Below are positions 43,215 to 52,897 of a DNA stretch of 64,000 nt, one piece after another. The notes beneath the pieces were generated by a model. It was not told the origin of the DNA. It made no database searches and saw only the letters and a list, made by a program, of their open reading frames with translations. The translations under genes were made by a program, and so were the position numbers. The first letter of the stretch is position 1. Every line of letters begins with the position of its first letter. The stretch is from Tenacibaculum sp. 190524A02b (GTDB lineage: Bacteria; Bacteroidota; Bacteroidia; Flavobacteriales; Flavobacteriaceae), in the NCBI RefSeq assembly GCF_964036645.1, contig NZ_OZ038525.1:3228001-3292000 (forward strand). Reading direction: 5' to 3'.

Positions 43215-44837
43215 ATGAAAGCAATACAACAAATTGGCCTAGTTATTTTCTTACTAGGACTTAGCATATTTACAGGTAGCTTATTTACTGGATCTTTTAA
43301 CTTGAGCTCTGCTGAATTAGACAGCTATATTCAAGAAAAGGGCTTTAAAAACGAAGTTATTAAAGAGGAACTATCAAAAGCAGTTGTCACGGAAACGCCC
43401 ATGAATATTTTTGAATTTTCATCAGCTGCTCGTAAAGCGTTTGAAAACTCAAACAGCCATTACGATAAATTAATAGCTAAATACGATGCTGAAAAAAATT
43501 GGGATTTAAAAGGAGCACAATATCAGTATAAAATATTTGGCAAACCTCATACTTTAAGTTACAATTTAGCCAAAAAAGCAGGAAAAGGTTTTGTAAAAAA
43601 CAATCCCGGTTTATTATGGTTTTTAACTTTTGGACTTGGAATTATTGGTGCTTTATTATTTATACTACCTAACTTTATTTTATTGGGGAATCCAGGTATT
43701 AAAAATAATGGAATTTACTTAGAAGCTAGTACAAATAGAGGCTGGATTGCTTGGATGGTGTTAGTATACTTAGTGCTGTTTTATATACTTCTATATTTTT
43801 TACCTGACTATGTGGTTAATTGGACCTTTATTTTAGATCCTATTAGTAAAGCGCTAAATGGCGGTGCTGCCAGTCAGTGGTTTGTATATGGTTTTTTATA
43901 TTGTGTAATTATGATTGTCATGGGCATTAGAATGTACATAAAATACCGTCATAATAAATACCAAATAGTACGTACTACCTCTGTGTTATTTTTTCAAATT
44001 GTTTTTGCTTTTTTAATCCCAGAAATCATGACTAGTTTAAATATGCCTGGTTATGACTTTAAAAATGCTTTTCCTCTAGATTACGATTTTTTCTTTGAGT
44101 GGAATCTTGATACTCTAACTAATAGTGGTGGAATTGGAATTTTTATACTTGTTTGGGGTATTTTACTAACCTTAGTTATTGTTCCTGTAATGGTTTACTT
44201 TTTTGGTAAAAGATGGTACTGTTCATGGGTTTGTGGATGTGGAGGATTGGCTGAAACTTTAGGTGACCCTTATCGTCAGCACTCAGACAAAAGCCTAAAA
44301 GCATGGAAACTTGAACGCTGGGTAATTCATTCTGTATTAGTATTTTCTTTAGTAATGACCCTAGTTACTTTATATTGTTACTTTACTGGAACACATTCAT
44401 TTTTAGGTATTAAATCGCAATGGATTAAAGACACCTATAGCTTTCTAATTGGTGCTTGGTTTGCAGGAGTTATTGGTACAGGGTTCTATCCTATTTTTGG
44501 AAATAGAGTATGGTGTAGGTTTGGTTGTCCATTAGCAGCTTATATGGGATTAGTACAACGTTTTAAATCTCGTTTTAGAATTACTACAAACGGAGGGCAA
44601 TGTATTTCTTGTGGAAACTGTTCAACCTATTGTGAGCAAGGTATTGATGTACGCGCTTATGCTCAAAAAGGAGAGAATATAGTAAGAGCTAGTTGTGTTG
44701 GATGTGGTATTTGCTCTGCTGTTTGTCCTAGAGGTGTATTAAAGCTAGAAAATGGGCCTGAAGAAGGCAGAATTAATCCTACAGAAATTTTATTAGGGAA
44801 CGACGTGGATTTAATGAAGCTTGTAAATAAACAATAA
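43215..44837 (+). CDS. Membrane-bound 4Fe-4S protein (NapH/CcoG-like)
   Basis: 540 residues, about seven membrane helices. Cys-rich motifs typical of NapH/NosR/RdxA proteins: RWYCSWVCGCGG (about 333) and WCRFGCPLAA (about 432), then two ferredoxin clusters CISCGNCSTYCEQG (about 462) and CVGCGICSAVCPRGV (about 494). It would carry electrons across or along the inner membrane. A soluble loop of ~120 residues follows the first helix. The upstream flavoprotein is its likely electron donor. Confidence 0.9.
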   Translation: MKAIQQIGLVIFLLGLSIFTGSLFTGSFNLSSAELDSYIQEKGFKNEVIKEELSKAVVTETPMNIFEFSSAARKAFENSNSHYDKLIAKYDAEKNWDLKGAQYQYKIFGKPHTLSYNLAKKAGKGFVKNNPGLLWFLTFGLGIIGALLFILPNFILLGNPGIKNNGIYLEASTNRGWIAWMVLVYLVLFYILLYFLPDYVVNWTFILDPISKALNGGAASQWFVYGFLYCVIMIVMGIRMYIKYRHNKYQIVRTTSVLFFQIVFAFLIPEIMTSLNMPGYDFKNAFPLDYDFFFEWNLDTLTNSGGIGIFILVWGILLTLVIVPVMVYFFGKRWYCSWVCGCGGLAETLGDPYRQHSDKSLKAWKLERWVIHSVLVFSLVMTLVTLYCYFTGTHSFLGIKSQWIKDTYSFLIGAWFAGVIGTGFYPIFGNRVWCRFGCPLAAYMGLVQRFKSRFRITTNGGQCISCGNCSTYCEQGIDVRAYAQKGENIVRASCVGCGICSAVCPRGVLKLENGPEEGRINPTEILLGNDVDLMKLVNKQ

Positions 44838-44864
44838 AACTTATTCCATTTTTTAAATATAATA

Positions 44865-45371
44865 ATGAAACTTAAAAATGAATTAGTTAAAGAAATGAAA
44901 TGGATGTTATATATCTGTTTCCTTTCTTTCTCCCTTCAAACTTTTTCTCAAAAAGAATATTATAAAAGTTATTATCTTAACGGTAACTTAAAAGAAGAAG
45001 GCTGGTTAGTAGCTAATAATAAAGTAGATTACTGGAAATTTTATTACAAAAATGGACAAGTAAAAAAACAGGGACATTTTATTAATAACCTTCCTGTAAA
45101 ATATTGGTACTTTTACCGTCAAAATGGAATTAAAGAAAAAGAAGGTCATTATATTAATGGTAAACAAAATAAATGGTGGTTATTTTATAACAAACAAGGA
45201 GAAGTTAATTATAAATGTCAATTAAAAGACAATAAAAAAAATGGTTATTGTTTACTATACAAGAAAAAACGATTAGTAAAAGCCATTCGGTTTAAGAATG
45301 GTAAGAAAATAAATGAATGGACTGAATTCTCTTCTTTTAAAAAAGAGAATAATTTGAAGGATTTACAATAA
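44865..45371 (+). CDS. Exported MORN-repeat protein
   Basis: 168 residues. Repeats of the YYKNGQVKKQGHFINNLPVKYWYFY type (~22-23 residues, about five copies from residue 30 to 140). The signal peptide fits better from Met11 (44895: MKWMLYICFLSFSLQTFSQ). MORN repeats often bind membranes or proteins. Same transcription unit as the glycosyltransferases (3 nt before the next start). Function unknown. Confidence 0.8.
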   Translation: MKLKNELVKEMKWMLYICFLSFSLQTFSQKEYYKSYYLNGNLKEEGWLVANNKVDYWKFYYKNGQVKKQGHFINNLPVKYWYFYRQNGIKEKEGHYINGKQNKWWLFYNKQGEVNYKCQLKDNKKNGYCLLYKKKRLVKAIRFKNGKKINEWTEFSSFKKENNLKDLQ

Positions 45372-45374
45372 ATA

Positions 45375-46067
45375 ATGAGCTTACTTATAAAAGTTATTAT
45401 ACCTGCGTACAACGAAGAAGGTTCTATAGCAAATGTAATTAAAGATATTCCAACAGTAGTTGACGAAGTTATTGTAGTTAGTAATAATTCTACAGACAAT
45501 ACTGAGCTCAATGCTAAAAATGCAGGTGCTACTGTTTTGGTTGAAAAAAGGAAAGGGTATGGTTATGCCTGCTTAAAAGGAATGGATTACATAGCCAATC
45601 AATCATTAAAACCTCACATTGTTGTTTTTTTAGATGGTGATTATTCTGATTACCCTGAGCAGCTTACAGAAATTATAGCTCCTATTTTAAATAATAATAT
45701 TGATTTTGTAATTGGAGCTCGTGTTAAACGACTACGTGAACAGGGTTCTATGACACCGCAACAAATTTTTGGTAACTGGTTAGCTACCTTTTTAATGAAA
45801 TTATTTTTTGGGGCAAAATTTACAGATTTAGGACCTTTCAGGGCTATTAAATATGAAAAACTGTTAAACTTAAATATGGAAGATAAAACGTATGGTTGGA
45901 CAGTTGAAATGCAATTAAAAGCTTTAAAACAAAAGCTAACTTACATGGAAATACCTGTAAAATATAGAAATAGAATAGGTGTATCTAAAGTTTCTGGAAC
46001 GGTTAAAGGAAGCATTTTAGCAGGCGTAAAAATATTAAGTTGGATATTTAAATATAGTTTTAAATAA
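45375..46067 (+). CDS. Family 2 glycosyltransferase (polyprenyl-phosphate type)
   Basis: 230 residues, GT-A fold: VIIPAYNEEGSIANVIKDI at the start, VVSNNSTDNTELNAKNAG, and the DxD-type metal site FLDGDYSDYPEQ near residue 90. Similar to dolichol-phosphate mannosyl/glucosyltransferases. No membrane helix. The stop shares a base with the next start, so tightly coupled to the CesA-like gene. Confidence 0.9.
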   Translation: MSLLIKVIIPAYNEEGSIANVIKDIPTVVDEVIVVSNNSTDNTELNAKNAGATVLVEKRKGYGYACLKGMDYIANQSLKPHIVVFLDGDYSDYPEQLTEIIAPILNNNIDFVIGARVKRLREQGSMTPQQIFGNWLATFLMKLFFGAKFTDLGPFRAIKYEKLLNLNMEDKTYGWTVEMQLKALKQKLTYMEIPVKYRNRIGVSKVSGTVKGSILAGVKILSWIFKYSFK

Positions 46068-47557
46068 TGATTTTTGAATATATTATAATTTCGTTATACA
46101 CTGTAGCATTAGTGCTTATTTTAATGTATGCACTGGCACAATTAAACTTACTTTTTAATTACTTAAAAGCAAGTAAACAAACAGACAATTCTCCTAAATT
46201 TGATTTAAACAATCCTGATGAGGTTCCTTATGTAACTGTTCAACTTCCTGTTTATAATGAGTTGTATGTTATGGAACGTTTGTTAGATAATATAGCACAG
46301 TTGAAATATCCTAAAGAAAAGCTTGAAGTACAAGTTTTGGATGATTCTACAGATGAATCTGTTACTTCGACTGAGAAACACATTCAAAAGCTACAAAAAT
46401 CTGGGCTGAATATTCAACATATTAGAAGAGAAAATAGAGAAGGCTTTAAAGCTGGTGCTTTAAAAGAAGGTTTAAAAATTGCAAAAGGTGAATTTATTGC
46501 CATTTTTGATGCCGATTTTTTACCAAAACCTTGTTGGTTAGAAAAAACAGTTCCTTTTTTTAAAAATCCTGAAATTGGTGTTGTTCAAACACGATGGGGA
46601 CATATTAACAGAAATTATTCTACATTAACTAAAATTCAGGCTTTTGCCTTAGATGCTCATTTTACCTTAGAACAGGTTGGAAGAAATAGCCAAGGGCATT
46701 TTATCAACTTTAATGGCACTGCTGGTATTTGGCGTAAAGAATGTATTTATGATGCTGGAAACTGGGAAGGAGATACGTTAACTGAAGACCTTGATTTAAG
46801 CTACAGAGCACAATTAAAAAAATGGAAGTTTAAATATTTAGAAAATGTAGAAACTCCTGCTGAGCTTCCTGTTATTATTAGTGCTGCTCGTTCGCAACAA
46901 TTTAGATGGAATAAAGGAGGTGCTGAAAACTTTCAAAAAATGCTGCGTAAAATTATTGTGAATGATACTATTTCATGGAAAACAAAAATACATGGAATGT
47001 TACACTTGTTAAATAGCTCCATGTTTACTTGTATATTTTTAGTCGCCGTATTAAGTATCCCAATGCTTTATATAAAAAATGAATATGCCCATTTAAAGAT
47101 TTATTTTTTAGTAATGAGCTTTTTTATTGTTAGCACACTTATATTTTTTATTTGTTATTGGTTTATGTACAAAAAAATATACGGAGGAGGTTTTCTCAGT
47201 TTTATAAAATACATTGGTGCTTTCTTTTCATTTTTTTCAATAGCAATGGGATTTTCTCTTCATAATACTGTTGCTGTTTTAGAAGGACATTTTGGAAAAA
47301 AGAGTGAATTTGTTAGAACTCCTAAGTTCAATATTAAATCGCTAAAGGATAGTTGGAAAAACAATAAATACATTAAAAATAAATTAAGCACAAATGTTAT
47401 TATTGAAGGATTGCTTGCAGTTTACTTTGCCTTTGGAATGTACAGTGCTTTTATAGTTGGTGATCAAGGTGGTGATTTTGGTTTATTTCCATTTCATTTC
47501 ATGTTGTTTATAGGATTTGGGTATGTGTTTTTTAAATCTATCTTTTCAAAAGCATAG
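46067..47557 (+). CDS. Membrane glycosyltransferase, cellulose-synthase-like
   Basis: 496 residues: an N-terminal helix (about 5-28), a GT2 domain with TVQLPVYNELYVMERLLDNI, FDADFLPKP, TEDLDLSYRAQ and QQFRWNKGG (the D, DxD, ED and QxxRW motifs of processive beta-glycosyltransferases), then four C-terminal helices (about 315-495). It should polymerise or transfer a sugar at the inner membrane. No PilZ domain. Product unknown. Confidence 0.92.
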   Translation: MIFEYIIISLYTVALVLILMYALAQLNLLFNYLKASKQTDNSPKFDLNNPDEVPYVTVQLPVYNELYVMERLLDNIAQLKYPKEKLEVQVLDDSTDESVTSTEKHIQKLQKSGLNIQHIRRENREGFKAGALKEGLKIAKGEFIAIFDADFLPKPCWLEKTVPFFKNPEIGVVQTRWGHINRNYSTLTKIQAFALDAHFTLEQVGRNSQGHFINFNGTAGIWRKECIYDAGNWEGDTLTEDLDLSYRAQLKKWKFKYLENVETPAELPVIISAARSQQFRWNKGGAENFQKMLRKIIVNDTISWKTKIHGMLHLLNSSMFTCIFLVAVLSIPMLYIKNEYAHLKIYFLVMSFFIVSTLIFFICYWFMYKKIYGGGFLSFIKYIGAFFSFFSIAMGFSLHNTVAVLEGHFGKKSEFVRTPKFNIKSLKDSWKNNKYIKNKLSTNVIIEGLLAVYFAFGMYSAFIVGDQGGDFGLFPFHFMLFIGFGYVFFKSIFSKA

Positions 47558-48931
47558 ATGTTTACATTGAGAAAATATAAAATTCATACTTTAGTAGGGT
47601 TTACTCTGCTCTGTTATTTTTTATTTGCTTACTTTTTAGAAAGAACACAATTCACTTGGTTGGTAACACTTTGGAGTATTTTATTTACTTCTTCTTACTT
47701 TCTAATAAAGTATCGAAAAAATGATTTCAGCTTTTTAGCAAGTATTTCTATACTATTTCGGTTAGCGTTTTTATTTTCAATACCTAATTTATCTCAAGAC
47801 TTTTATCGTTTTATTTGGGATGGGAGAATGTTATTTGAAGGATTGAACCCATACCTTTCTTTACCTCAAAATTTTATTGAACAAAGGATATACCCTATAC
47901 ATCAAGCTACCGAATTATATCAAGGTATGGGAGAAATGAATGGAAGTCACTATACCAATTATCCTCCTATAAATCAATTATGCTTTTTTATTGCAGGAGT
48001 ATTAGCTAACAAAAGTATATTAGGTTCCGTAATTATTATGCGGCTATTAATTATTGCCGCAGATATTGGAATCCTATTTTATGGAAAAAAATTACTTACC
48101 AAACTAAATATACCTGTTCACAATATATTCTTATATATACTGAATCCTTTTGTAATTATAGAGCTAACAGGAAATCTTCATTTTGAGCCTGTAATGTTAT
48201 TTTTTTTGGTATTAAGTTTGTACAAATTGCATCAAAAAAAATGGGTTATTGCAGCTGTTTTATTAGCCTTTTCTGTATCTGTCAAGTTAATCCCGTTACT
48301 TTTTTTACCTTTATTTTATCAGTATTTTGTTAAAAATGAAGCTACTTTTTTTCAGGGTGCTAAAAAGCTAATTGGATTCTATCTAATAACATTAGTAACC
48401 ACTTTCTTGCTATTCCTGCCCTTTTTCTCTTTTGAGTTTATACAAAACTATAGTAACTCTGTTGGTTTATGGTTTCGTAATTTTGAATTTAACGCAAGTA
48501 TTTATTATATAGCAAGAGAAATAGGCTATTTATTTAGAGGTTATAATGAAATTGCCACTATTGGAAAAATAATGCCCGCTTTAACTGTTCTTTTCCTTTT
48601 ATATATTACATTCCTCAAAAAAGGAAAAACAATTAAAGAGTTATGTGCTATAATGTTATTTGGTCTTTCCTTTTACTATTTTACATCAACAACAGTTCAT
48701 CCATGGTATCTTTCTACATTAATAATACTTTCTGTTTTTGCCAATTATAGATTTCCCATTGTTTGGAGCTTTGTAATAATTATTAGTTATCAAGCTTATG
48801 CCAATGTCCCTTGGAAGGAAAACTTATGGCTTGTTTTTCTTGAATACATCCTGCTTTATACCTTTCTAATTTTTGAAATAAAATATTCTCCTGAGAATGC
48901 TAAGAGAAAGTTAACCTCAATTTTTAAGTAA
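47558..48931 (+). CDS. Polytopic glycosyltransferase (GT-C, mannosyltransferase-like)
   Basis: 457 residues with about 11 membrane helices. The first outer loop has DFYRFIWDGRMLFEGLNPYL with an Asp near the membrane, the typical GT-C motif for transferases using polyprenyl-phosphate sugars. It begins at the base after the CesA-like stop. The polyprenyl-phosphate glycosyltransferase two genes upstream could supply its donor (inference). Confidence 0.85.
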   Translation: MFTLRKYKIHTLVGFTLLCYFLFAYFLERTQFTWLVTLWSILFTSSYFLIKYRKNDFSFLASISILFRLAFLFSIPNLSQDFYRFIWDGRMLFEGLNPYLSLPQNFIEQRIYPIHQATELYQGMGEMNGSHYTNYPPINQLCFFIAGVLANKSILGSVIIMRLLIIAADIGILFYGKKLLTKLNIPVHNIFLYILNPFVIIELTGNLHFEPVMLFFLVLSLYKLHQKKWVIAAVLLAFSVSVKLIPLLFLPLFYQYFVKNEATFFQGAKKLIGFYLITLVTTFLLFLPFFSFEFIQNYSNSVGLWFRNFEFNASIYYIAREIGYLFRGYNEIATIGKIMPALTVLFLLYITFLKKGKTIKELCAIMLFGLSFYYFTSTTVHPWYLSTLIILSVFANYRFPIVWSFVIIISYQAYANVPWKENLWLVFLEYILLYTFLIFEIKYSPENAKRKLTSIFK

Positions 48932-48978
48932 TCTAAAAGGAATTTTTATATTATTGTTTTTCCAATATTCTCTTAGAT

Positions 48979-50019
48979 ATGAAAAGACTTACTATAAAAG
49001 ACCTAGCCAAGCATTTAAATGTTTCAATTTCTACAGTTTCAAAAGCCTTAAATGATAGTTACGAAATTAGTGAAGCTACCAAAGAGAGAATTAGAAAATA
49101 TGCTAAGGAAAATAACTACCAACCCAATGTAACTGCCTTAAGTTTAAAAAGTAGAAAAACAAAAACTATAGGAATTATAATACCCAATATGTTAAATTAC
49201 TTTTTTGCTCAAGTGTTTAAAGGCATTGAAAATGTTGCTAGTAAAAAAGGTTATAAAATAATTTCATGTATTTCAAATGAATCCTATGAAAAAGAAGTTG
49301 AAACTATCAAAATGCTTTCTAATGGTAGTATTGATGGATTTATCCTTTCTTTAGCGGAGGAAACGATACGAAAAAATAGTTTTAAACACTTTCAAAAAAC
49401 TATAGATAATGGTATTCCTATCGTAATGTTTGACCGTGTTGCCCCAAATATACAATGCGATAAAGTTATTACCAATGATTTTGAAGCTACCGCTAACACC
49501 GTTAAGCATTTATACAGAATAGGACACAAGAAAATTGCTTTTATTTCTACAATGAGCGACTTAAGAATTGGTGAACGAAGATATTTAGGTTATTTACAAG
49601 GTTTAGAGGACTTAAATATTCCTTTAGACAAAAACCTTGTTATTAATATTCATGAGGAAGATTATAAAAAATATGAGTCTATTTTAACGCCTATATTTGA
49701 AAACAACACTATTGATAGTGTTATTACAACAGATGAATCTTCGGCTGTTGCTTCAATGAAAGTAGCTATAAGAAAAGGGCTTAGAATTCCAGAAGATTTT
49801 TCAGTAATATCATTCTCAAATGGAATTTTAGCTAGGCATTCTAGTCCCAAAATGACAACTGTAAGTCAACACGGTGAAATAATGGGAGAAACTGCCGCTG
49901 AAATGTTAATTAATAAGTTAGAAAAAAAGAAAACTGCAGATTCTAATAAAAATGAAACAAAAGTTATTAGAACTGATTTAGTAATAAGAGAATCTACAAG
50001 ACCCATTAATTCAAATTAA
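48979..50019 (+). CDS. LacI-family transcriptional regulator
   Basis: 346 residues: N-terminal HTH (TIKDLAKHLNVSISTVSKALNDSYEISEATKERI), hinge (VTALSLKSRKT), then a periplasmic-binding-protein-like effector domain (about 60-340). Usually controls sugar catabolic genes by binding a sugar-type effector. Located 47 nt after the glycosyltransferase run; its targets are not evident in the window. Confidence 0.93.
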   Translation: MKRLTIKDLAKHLNVSISTVSKALNDSYEISEATKERIRKYAKENNYQPNVTALSLKSRKTKTIGIIIPNMLNYFFAQVFKGIENVASKKGYKIISCISNESYEKEVETIKMLSNGSIDGFILSLAEETIRKNSFKHFQKTIDNGIPIVMFDRVAPNIQCDKVITNDFEATANTVKHLYRIGHKKIAFISTMSDLRIGERRYLGYLQGLEDLNIPLDKNLVINIHEEDYKKYESILTPIFENNTIDSVITTDESSAVASMKVAIRKGLRIPEDFSVISFSNGILARHSSPKMTTVSQHGEIMGETAAEMLINKLEKKKTADSNKNETKVIRTDLVIRESTRPINSN

Positions 50020-50087
50020 ATAGGTTTGATAACACAAAAACTAAATCTGACCTTCTTTTAAAAAAATGAAATATTATAAAAACAAAA

Positions 50088-50111
50088 CCCACTCAAAAAA
50101 ATCTGAGTGGG
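50088..50111 (-). terminator. Terminator, minus-strand operon end
   Basis: Perfect stem CCCACTCA / TGAGTGGG with an 8-nt loop and a T-rich tail (TTTTGTTTTT) on the minus strand, about 120 nt after the acyltransferase stop; also lies after lacI on the plus strand. Confidence 0.6.
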
Positions 50112-50139
50112 AAAAATTGCTATGAAAAAGAAAAAGAAA

Positions 50140-50156
50140 GTGGTTTATTCAACCAC
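50140..50156 (-). terminator. Second hairpin, minus strand
   Basis: 6-bp stem GTGGTT / AACCAC with a 5-nt loop, then TTTCTTTTTCTTTTT on the minus strand; forms a tandem terminator with the hairpin at 50088-50111. Confidence 0.55.
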
Positions 50157-50232
50157 ACTCCAAATATATAATTCTTTTTTAGTATCACCAAATTTTTTTA
50201 CAAAAATTTAACATTTCCATAAAAATAAAGGC

Positions 50233-50817
50233 TTAAATAAGTTTTATCACAGTATTTTGAGTAAGCTTATACTCCTCATTTGACTCAGGACAAGCTGCGA
50301 CCCCTTCTTTATCAAACTTTAAACGATGTCCATATTCACTTATCCAGCCTATTTGTTTAGAAGGGTTACCAACGACTAAAGCATATGGCAAAACTTCCTT
50401 TGTTACAACGGCTCCAGCACCAATAAATGCATATTCACCAATATCATTGCCACAAACTATGGTTGCATTGGCTCCTATACTGGCTCCTTTTTTTACTAGA
50501 GTGCTTTTGTATTCATTTTTTCGTTTAATAGCACTTCTTGGATTAATCACATTGGTAAATACCATTGAAGGCCCTAAAAAAACATCATCTTCACAAATTA
50601 CTCCAGTATATATGGATACATTGTTTTGTACTTTTACATTTTTTCCTAAAACTACTTCAGGAGAAACCACTACATTTTGACCAATATTACAACCTTCTCC
50701 TATTTTACAGTTAGGCATTATATGACTAAAATGCCAAATTTTAGTTCCTTTACCAATAGTACAACCTTCGTCTATTACCGCAGTTTCATGCGCAAAATAC
50801 TGTTTTGAATCACTCAT
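50233..50817 (-). CDS. Hexapeptide-repeat sugar N-acetyltransferase (WbpD-like)
   Basis: 194 residues built from left-handed beta-helix hexapeptides ([84 protein letters not shown]). The start [13 protein letters not shown] and KIWHFSHIM match acetyltransferases that make UDP-2,3-diacetamido sugars. It likely modifies a nucleotide sugar for surface glycans. Convergent with lacI; 48 nt after the TonB gene. Confidence 0.85.
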   Translation of the reverse strand: MSDSKQYFAHETAVIDEGCTIGKGTKIWHFSHIMPNCKIGEGCNIGQNVVVSPEVVLGKNVKVQNNVSIYTGVICEDDVFLGPSMVFTNVINPRSAIKRKNEYKSTLVKKGASIGANATIVCGNDIGEYAFIGAGAVVTKEVLPYALVVGNPSKQIGWISEYGHRLKFDKEGVAACPESNEEYKLTQNTVIKLI

Positions 50818-50830
50818 AAATCAAAAATAA

Positions 50831-50860
50831 AAAAACTCAACTGTTTATAGTTGAGTTTTT
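50831..50860 (-). terminator. Terminator after the first TonB gene
   Basis: 12-bp perfect stem AAAAACTCAACT / AGTTGAGTTTTT with a 6-nt loop and TTATTTTT on the minus strand. Confidence 0.85.
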
Positions 50861-50865
50861 CAATA

Positions 50866-51621
50866 CTAATTTACTCTAAAAGTTATAGGTAAGGTATATT
50901 TTACTTTAACAGGCCTATTATTTTGTTTACCAGGTGTAAACTTAGGTAATTTTGTAACTACTTTCTTTACTTCCTTTTCTAATTTTTTATGAGGTGCTCT
51001 TATTTGTAAACCTTTCACCTGTCCATCTTTATCAATTATAAACTGAGTTGAAATTCTATATTTTCCAGCACGCATTCCTAAATCTTGTGCTAAATCTGCA
51101 TCAAAATAGCGTTGTACATGTTTTTTAATTTTTCTTTCCAAACACTTTCTGCCTTCGACTTCATTTAGTCCTTCACAGCCTCTAAAAACTGGGGCGTTTT
51201 GTAAGTTACGTATGGTATATGTATTTGGATCATCTATAGGTTCAATATCATCTCCTTCATCTACCTCAGGTAACTTATCTATATCTAAAATTGGGTCTTC
51301 ATCTGTTGGTGTAATATCTACCACTCTTTTAATAACCTCATTATTATCCACTTTTTTTACTTTAGATAAATCATTAGAAATAGGTTTTACAACTACTCTT
51401 TTTACCTTTTTTACTTCTTTTACAAAGACTTTAGGTTTTTCAGTTAAGTCCCAAACTTCTCCAATTTCTTCTCCTACGGGTTCAGGTATTGTATTTGTTC
51501 TCTCGGACTCATACTCAAGTGTTACATAAACCACAAATAACACCAATACTAACCCTAATTGGGTAAATACTGTTGAGAATTTTTCAAGTTGTTTTCTGGG
51601 ATTTTTTTTAAGCATTTTCAT
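50866..51621 (-). CDS. Energy transducer TonB, paralogue 1
   Basis: 251 residues: short cytoplasmic N-terminus, one membrane helix (about 20-37), a long charged Lys/Val/Asp linker (about 50-130) and the C-terminal TonB domain (about 145-251: RNLQNAPVFRGCEG, HVQRYFDADLAQDLGMRAGKYRI, KVKYTLPITF). It passes proton-motive energy from ExbBD to TonB-dependent receptors. Very like paralogue 2 outside the linker. ExbB/ExbD are not in the window. Confidence 0.92.
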   Translation of the reverse strand: MKMLKKNPRKQLEKFSTVFTQLGLVLVLFVVYVTLEYESERTNTIPEPVGEEIGEVWDLTEKPKVFVKEVKKVKRVVVKPISNDLSKVKKVDNNEVIKRVVDITPTDEDPILDIDKLPEVDEGDDIEPIDDPNTYTIRNLQNAPVFRGCEGLNEVEGRKCLERKIKKHVQRYFDADLAQDLGMRAGKYRISTQFIIDKDGQVKGLQIRAPHKKLEKEVKKVVTKLPKFTPGKQNNRPVKVKYTLPITFRVN

Positions 51622-51672
51622 AGTATAAAAATTTATGTTAATGCTTTGTTAAGAAGCAAGAAATATGCCAAC

Positions 51673-51703
51673 AAAAAAGCAATCCGTGATGGATTGCTTT
51701 TTT
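51673..51703 (-). terminator. Terminator after the second TonB gene
   Basis: 13-bp perfect stem AAAAAAGCAATCC / GGATTGCTTTTTT with a 5-nt loop, then TTTTT; separates the two tonB genes into separate units. Confidence 0.85.
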
Positions 51704-51726
51704 TAACATTTATATTGTAAAAAAGT

Positions 51727-52449
51727 TTACTCTACATTGAAAGTAATTGGTAATGTATACCCAACTCTTACAGGTCTACCTCTTTGCTTTCCTGGCTGCA
51801 TTTTAGGTAATTTTTTTGCAATTCTAATTGCTTCTTTCTTTAATCTAGGATGTGGAGCTCTTGCATTAATATCTTCAATATTACCAGTTTTACCAATTTT
51901 AAAAATTAAGTAAATTCTTTTTTTACCAGGTGCTAATCCTAACTCATTTGCTAAATCTGCATCAAAGTGACGTTGTACGTGTTTTTGCATTTTTTTATTT
52001 AAACAAGCTTTTTTCTTAGCCTTACTTCCCGTACAACCTGGAAATACAGGTACATCTTCAATAATTGAGAATGGTACATCTTCCACTACTTCTTCTTCCT
52101 CTTCCACCTCAACAATCTCTTCAACTTCTACAGCTTCAGATTCATCAGTTTCAGTTGATTCAATTACTGTTTCCTCAACTTCCTTCTCGTCTTCTACAAT
52201 TTCAATCTTTTCTGGAGCTGGTGGTGGTGGTGTACTTGGTGGTGGTTTAATAGGTTCTGGTTGAATTTCAATAGTTTCTTCCTCTACATCAGAGTTCATA
52301 CTTGCAACCCCTAAATCTCCATATTCTTTATCGTATGTTTTATTCTCTATGGCAACATACGTTACAAATAAAGCTAAAACCAAACCTAACTGCATAAACA
52401 GCTTGCTGTAATTCTCTAAGTTTGATTTTGGATTTTTCTTAATTTCCAT
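51727..52449 (-). CDS. Energy transducer TonB, paralogue 2
   Basis: 240 residues. N-terminal helix (about 19-35), then a linker with Pro-rich (PPPSTPPPPAPE, about 70-82) and strongly acidic (EEIVEVEEEEEVVEDV) tracts, and a TonB domain (about 125-240: VPVFPGCTGSK, HVQRHFDADLANELGLAPGK, RVGYTLPITF). A duplicate of paralogue 1 with a different linker, so possibly dedicated to other receptors. Preceded by vanZ. Confidence 0.93.
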   Translation of the reverse strand: MEIKKNPKSNLENYSKLFMQLGLVLALFVTYVAIENKTYDKEYGDLGVASMNSDVEEETIEIQPEPIKPPPSTPPPPAPEKIEIVEDEKEVEETVIESTETDESEAVEVEEIVEVEEEEEVVEDVPFSIIEDVPVFPGCTGSKAKKKACLNKKMQKHVQRHFDADLANELGLAPGKKRIYLIFKIGKTGNIEDINARAPHPRLKKEAIRIAKKLPKMQPGKQRGRPVRVGYTLPITFNVE

Positions 52450-52516
52450 CCTATAAGTTTTTAATAGTTCGCTAATTTAATTAATTTATTCCAACTTTTA
52501 CAAGCTATTTTTTCAA

Positions 52517-52897
52517 TTAACACTGTTTTTTCTTGAAAAAGAAGCTAAAAAATGTAAAAGCTATTAAAATACCTACCGAATTTGCTATTATATCATAATA
52601 GTCTCCAGTTCTATACGTCGTTATACTAGCTTGTAAAAGCTCAATTATTATGCCGTAAATAAGGCAGCAAAAGGTTATAAAATATACTTGCTTATTATTT
52701 TTGGGAAGCGCAAGTAACCATGAGAAAGTTAAAGCAAAATAGGCTATTATATGCTCTATTTTATCAATATTGGCTATAGCAACCGGTTGTTTACCTATCC
52801 GTATTAAACTAAGAATAGCGATACTTATTGTTATAAATATCGCTATTGCTACTTTAATTTTTTTATCCTTTAATAAGTTCTTGATAAGCTTCTGCAC
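52517..52897 (-). CDS. VanZ-family membrane protein
   Basis: 126 residues, four membrane helices (about 14-30, 45-63, 68-88, 103-122); the segment [22 protein letters not shown] holds the family's D-K-x-x-H motif. VanZ-like proteins are linked to glycopeptide or lipid-related phenotypes; exact role unknown. Its start overlaps gcvH by 35 nt, a longer overlap than usual; no later ATG gives a complete first helix, so I keep it. Confidence 0.85.
   Translation of the reverse strand: MQKLIKNLLKDKKIKVAIAIFITISIAILSLIRIGKQPVAIANIDKIEHIIAYFALTFSWLLALPKNNKQVYFITFCCLIYGIIIELLQASITTYRTGDYYDIIANSVGILIAFTFFSFFFKKKQC

Noticed and set aside
51212..51529. 105-codon plus-strand frame opposite the first TonB gene
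   Set aside because: Ser/Thr/Phe-rich reading of the charged TonB linker; a shadow.
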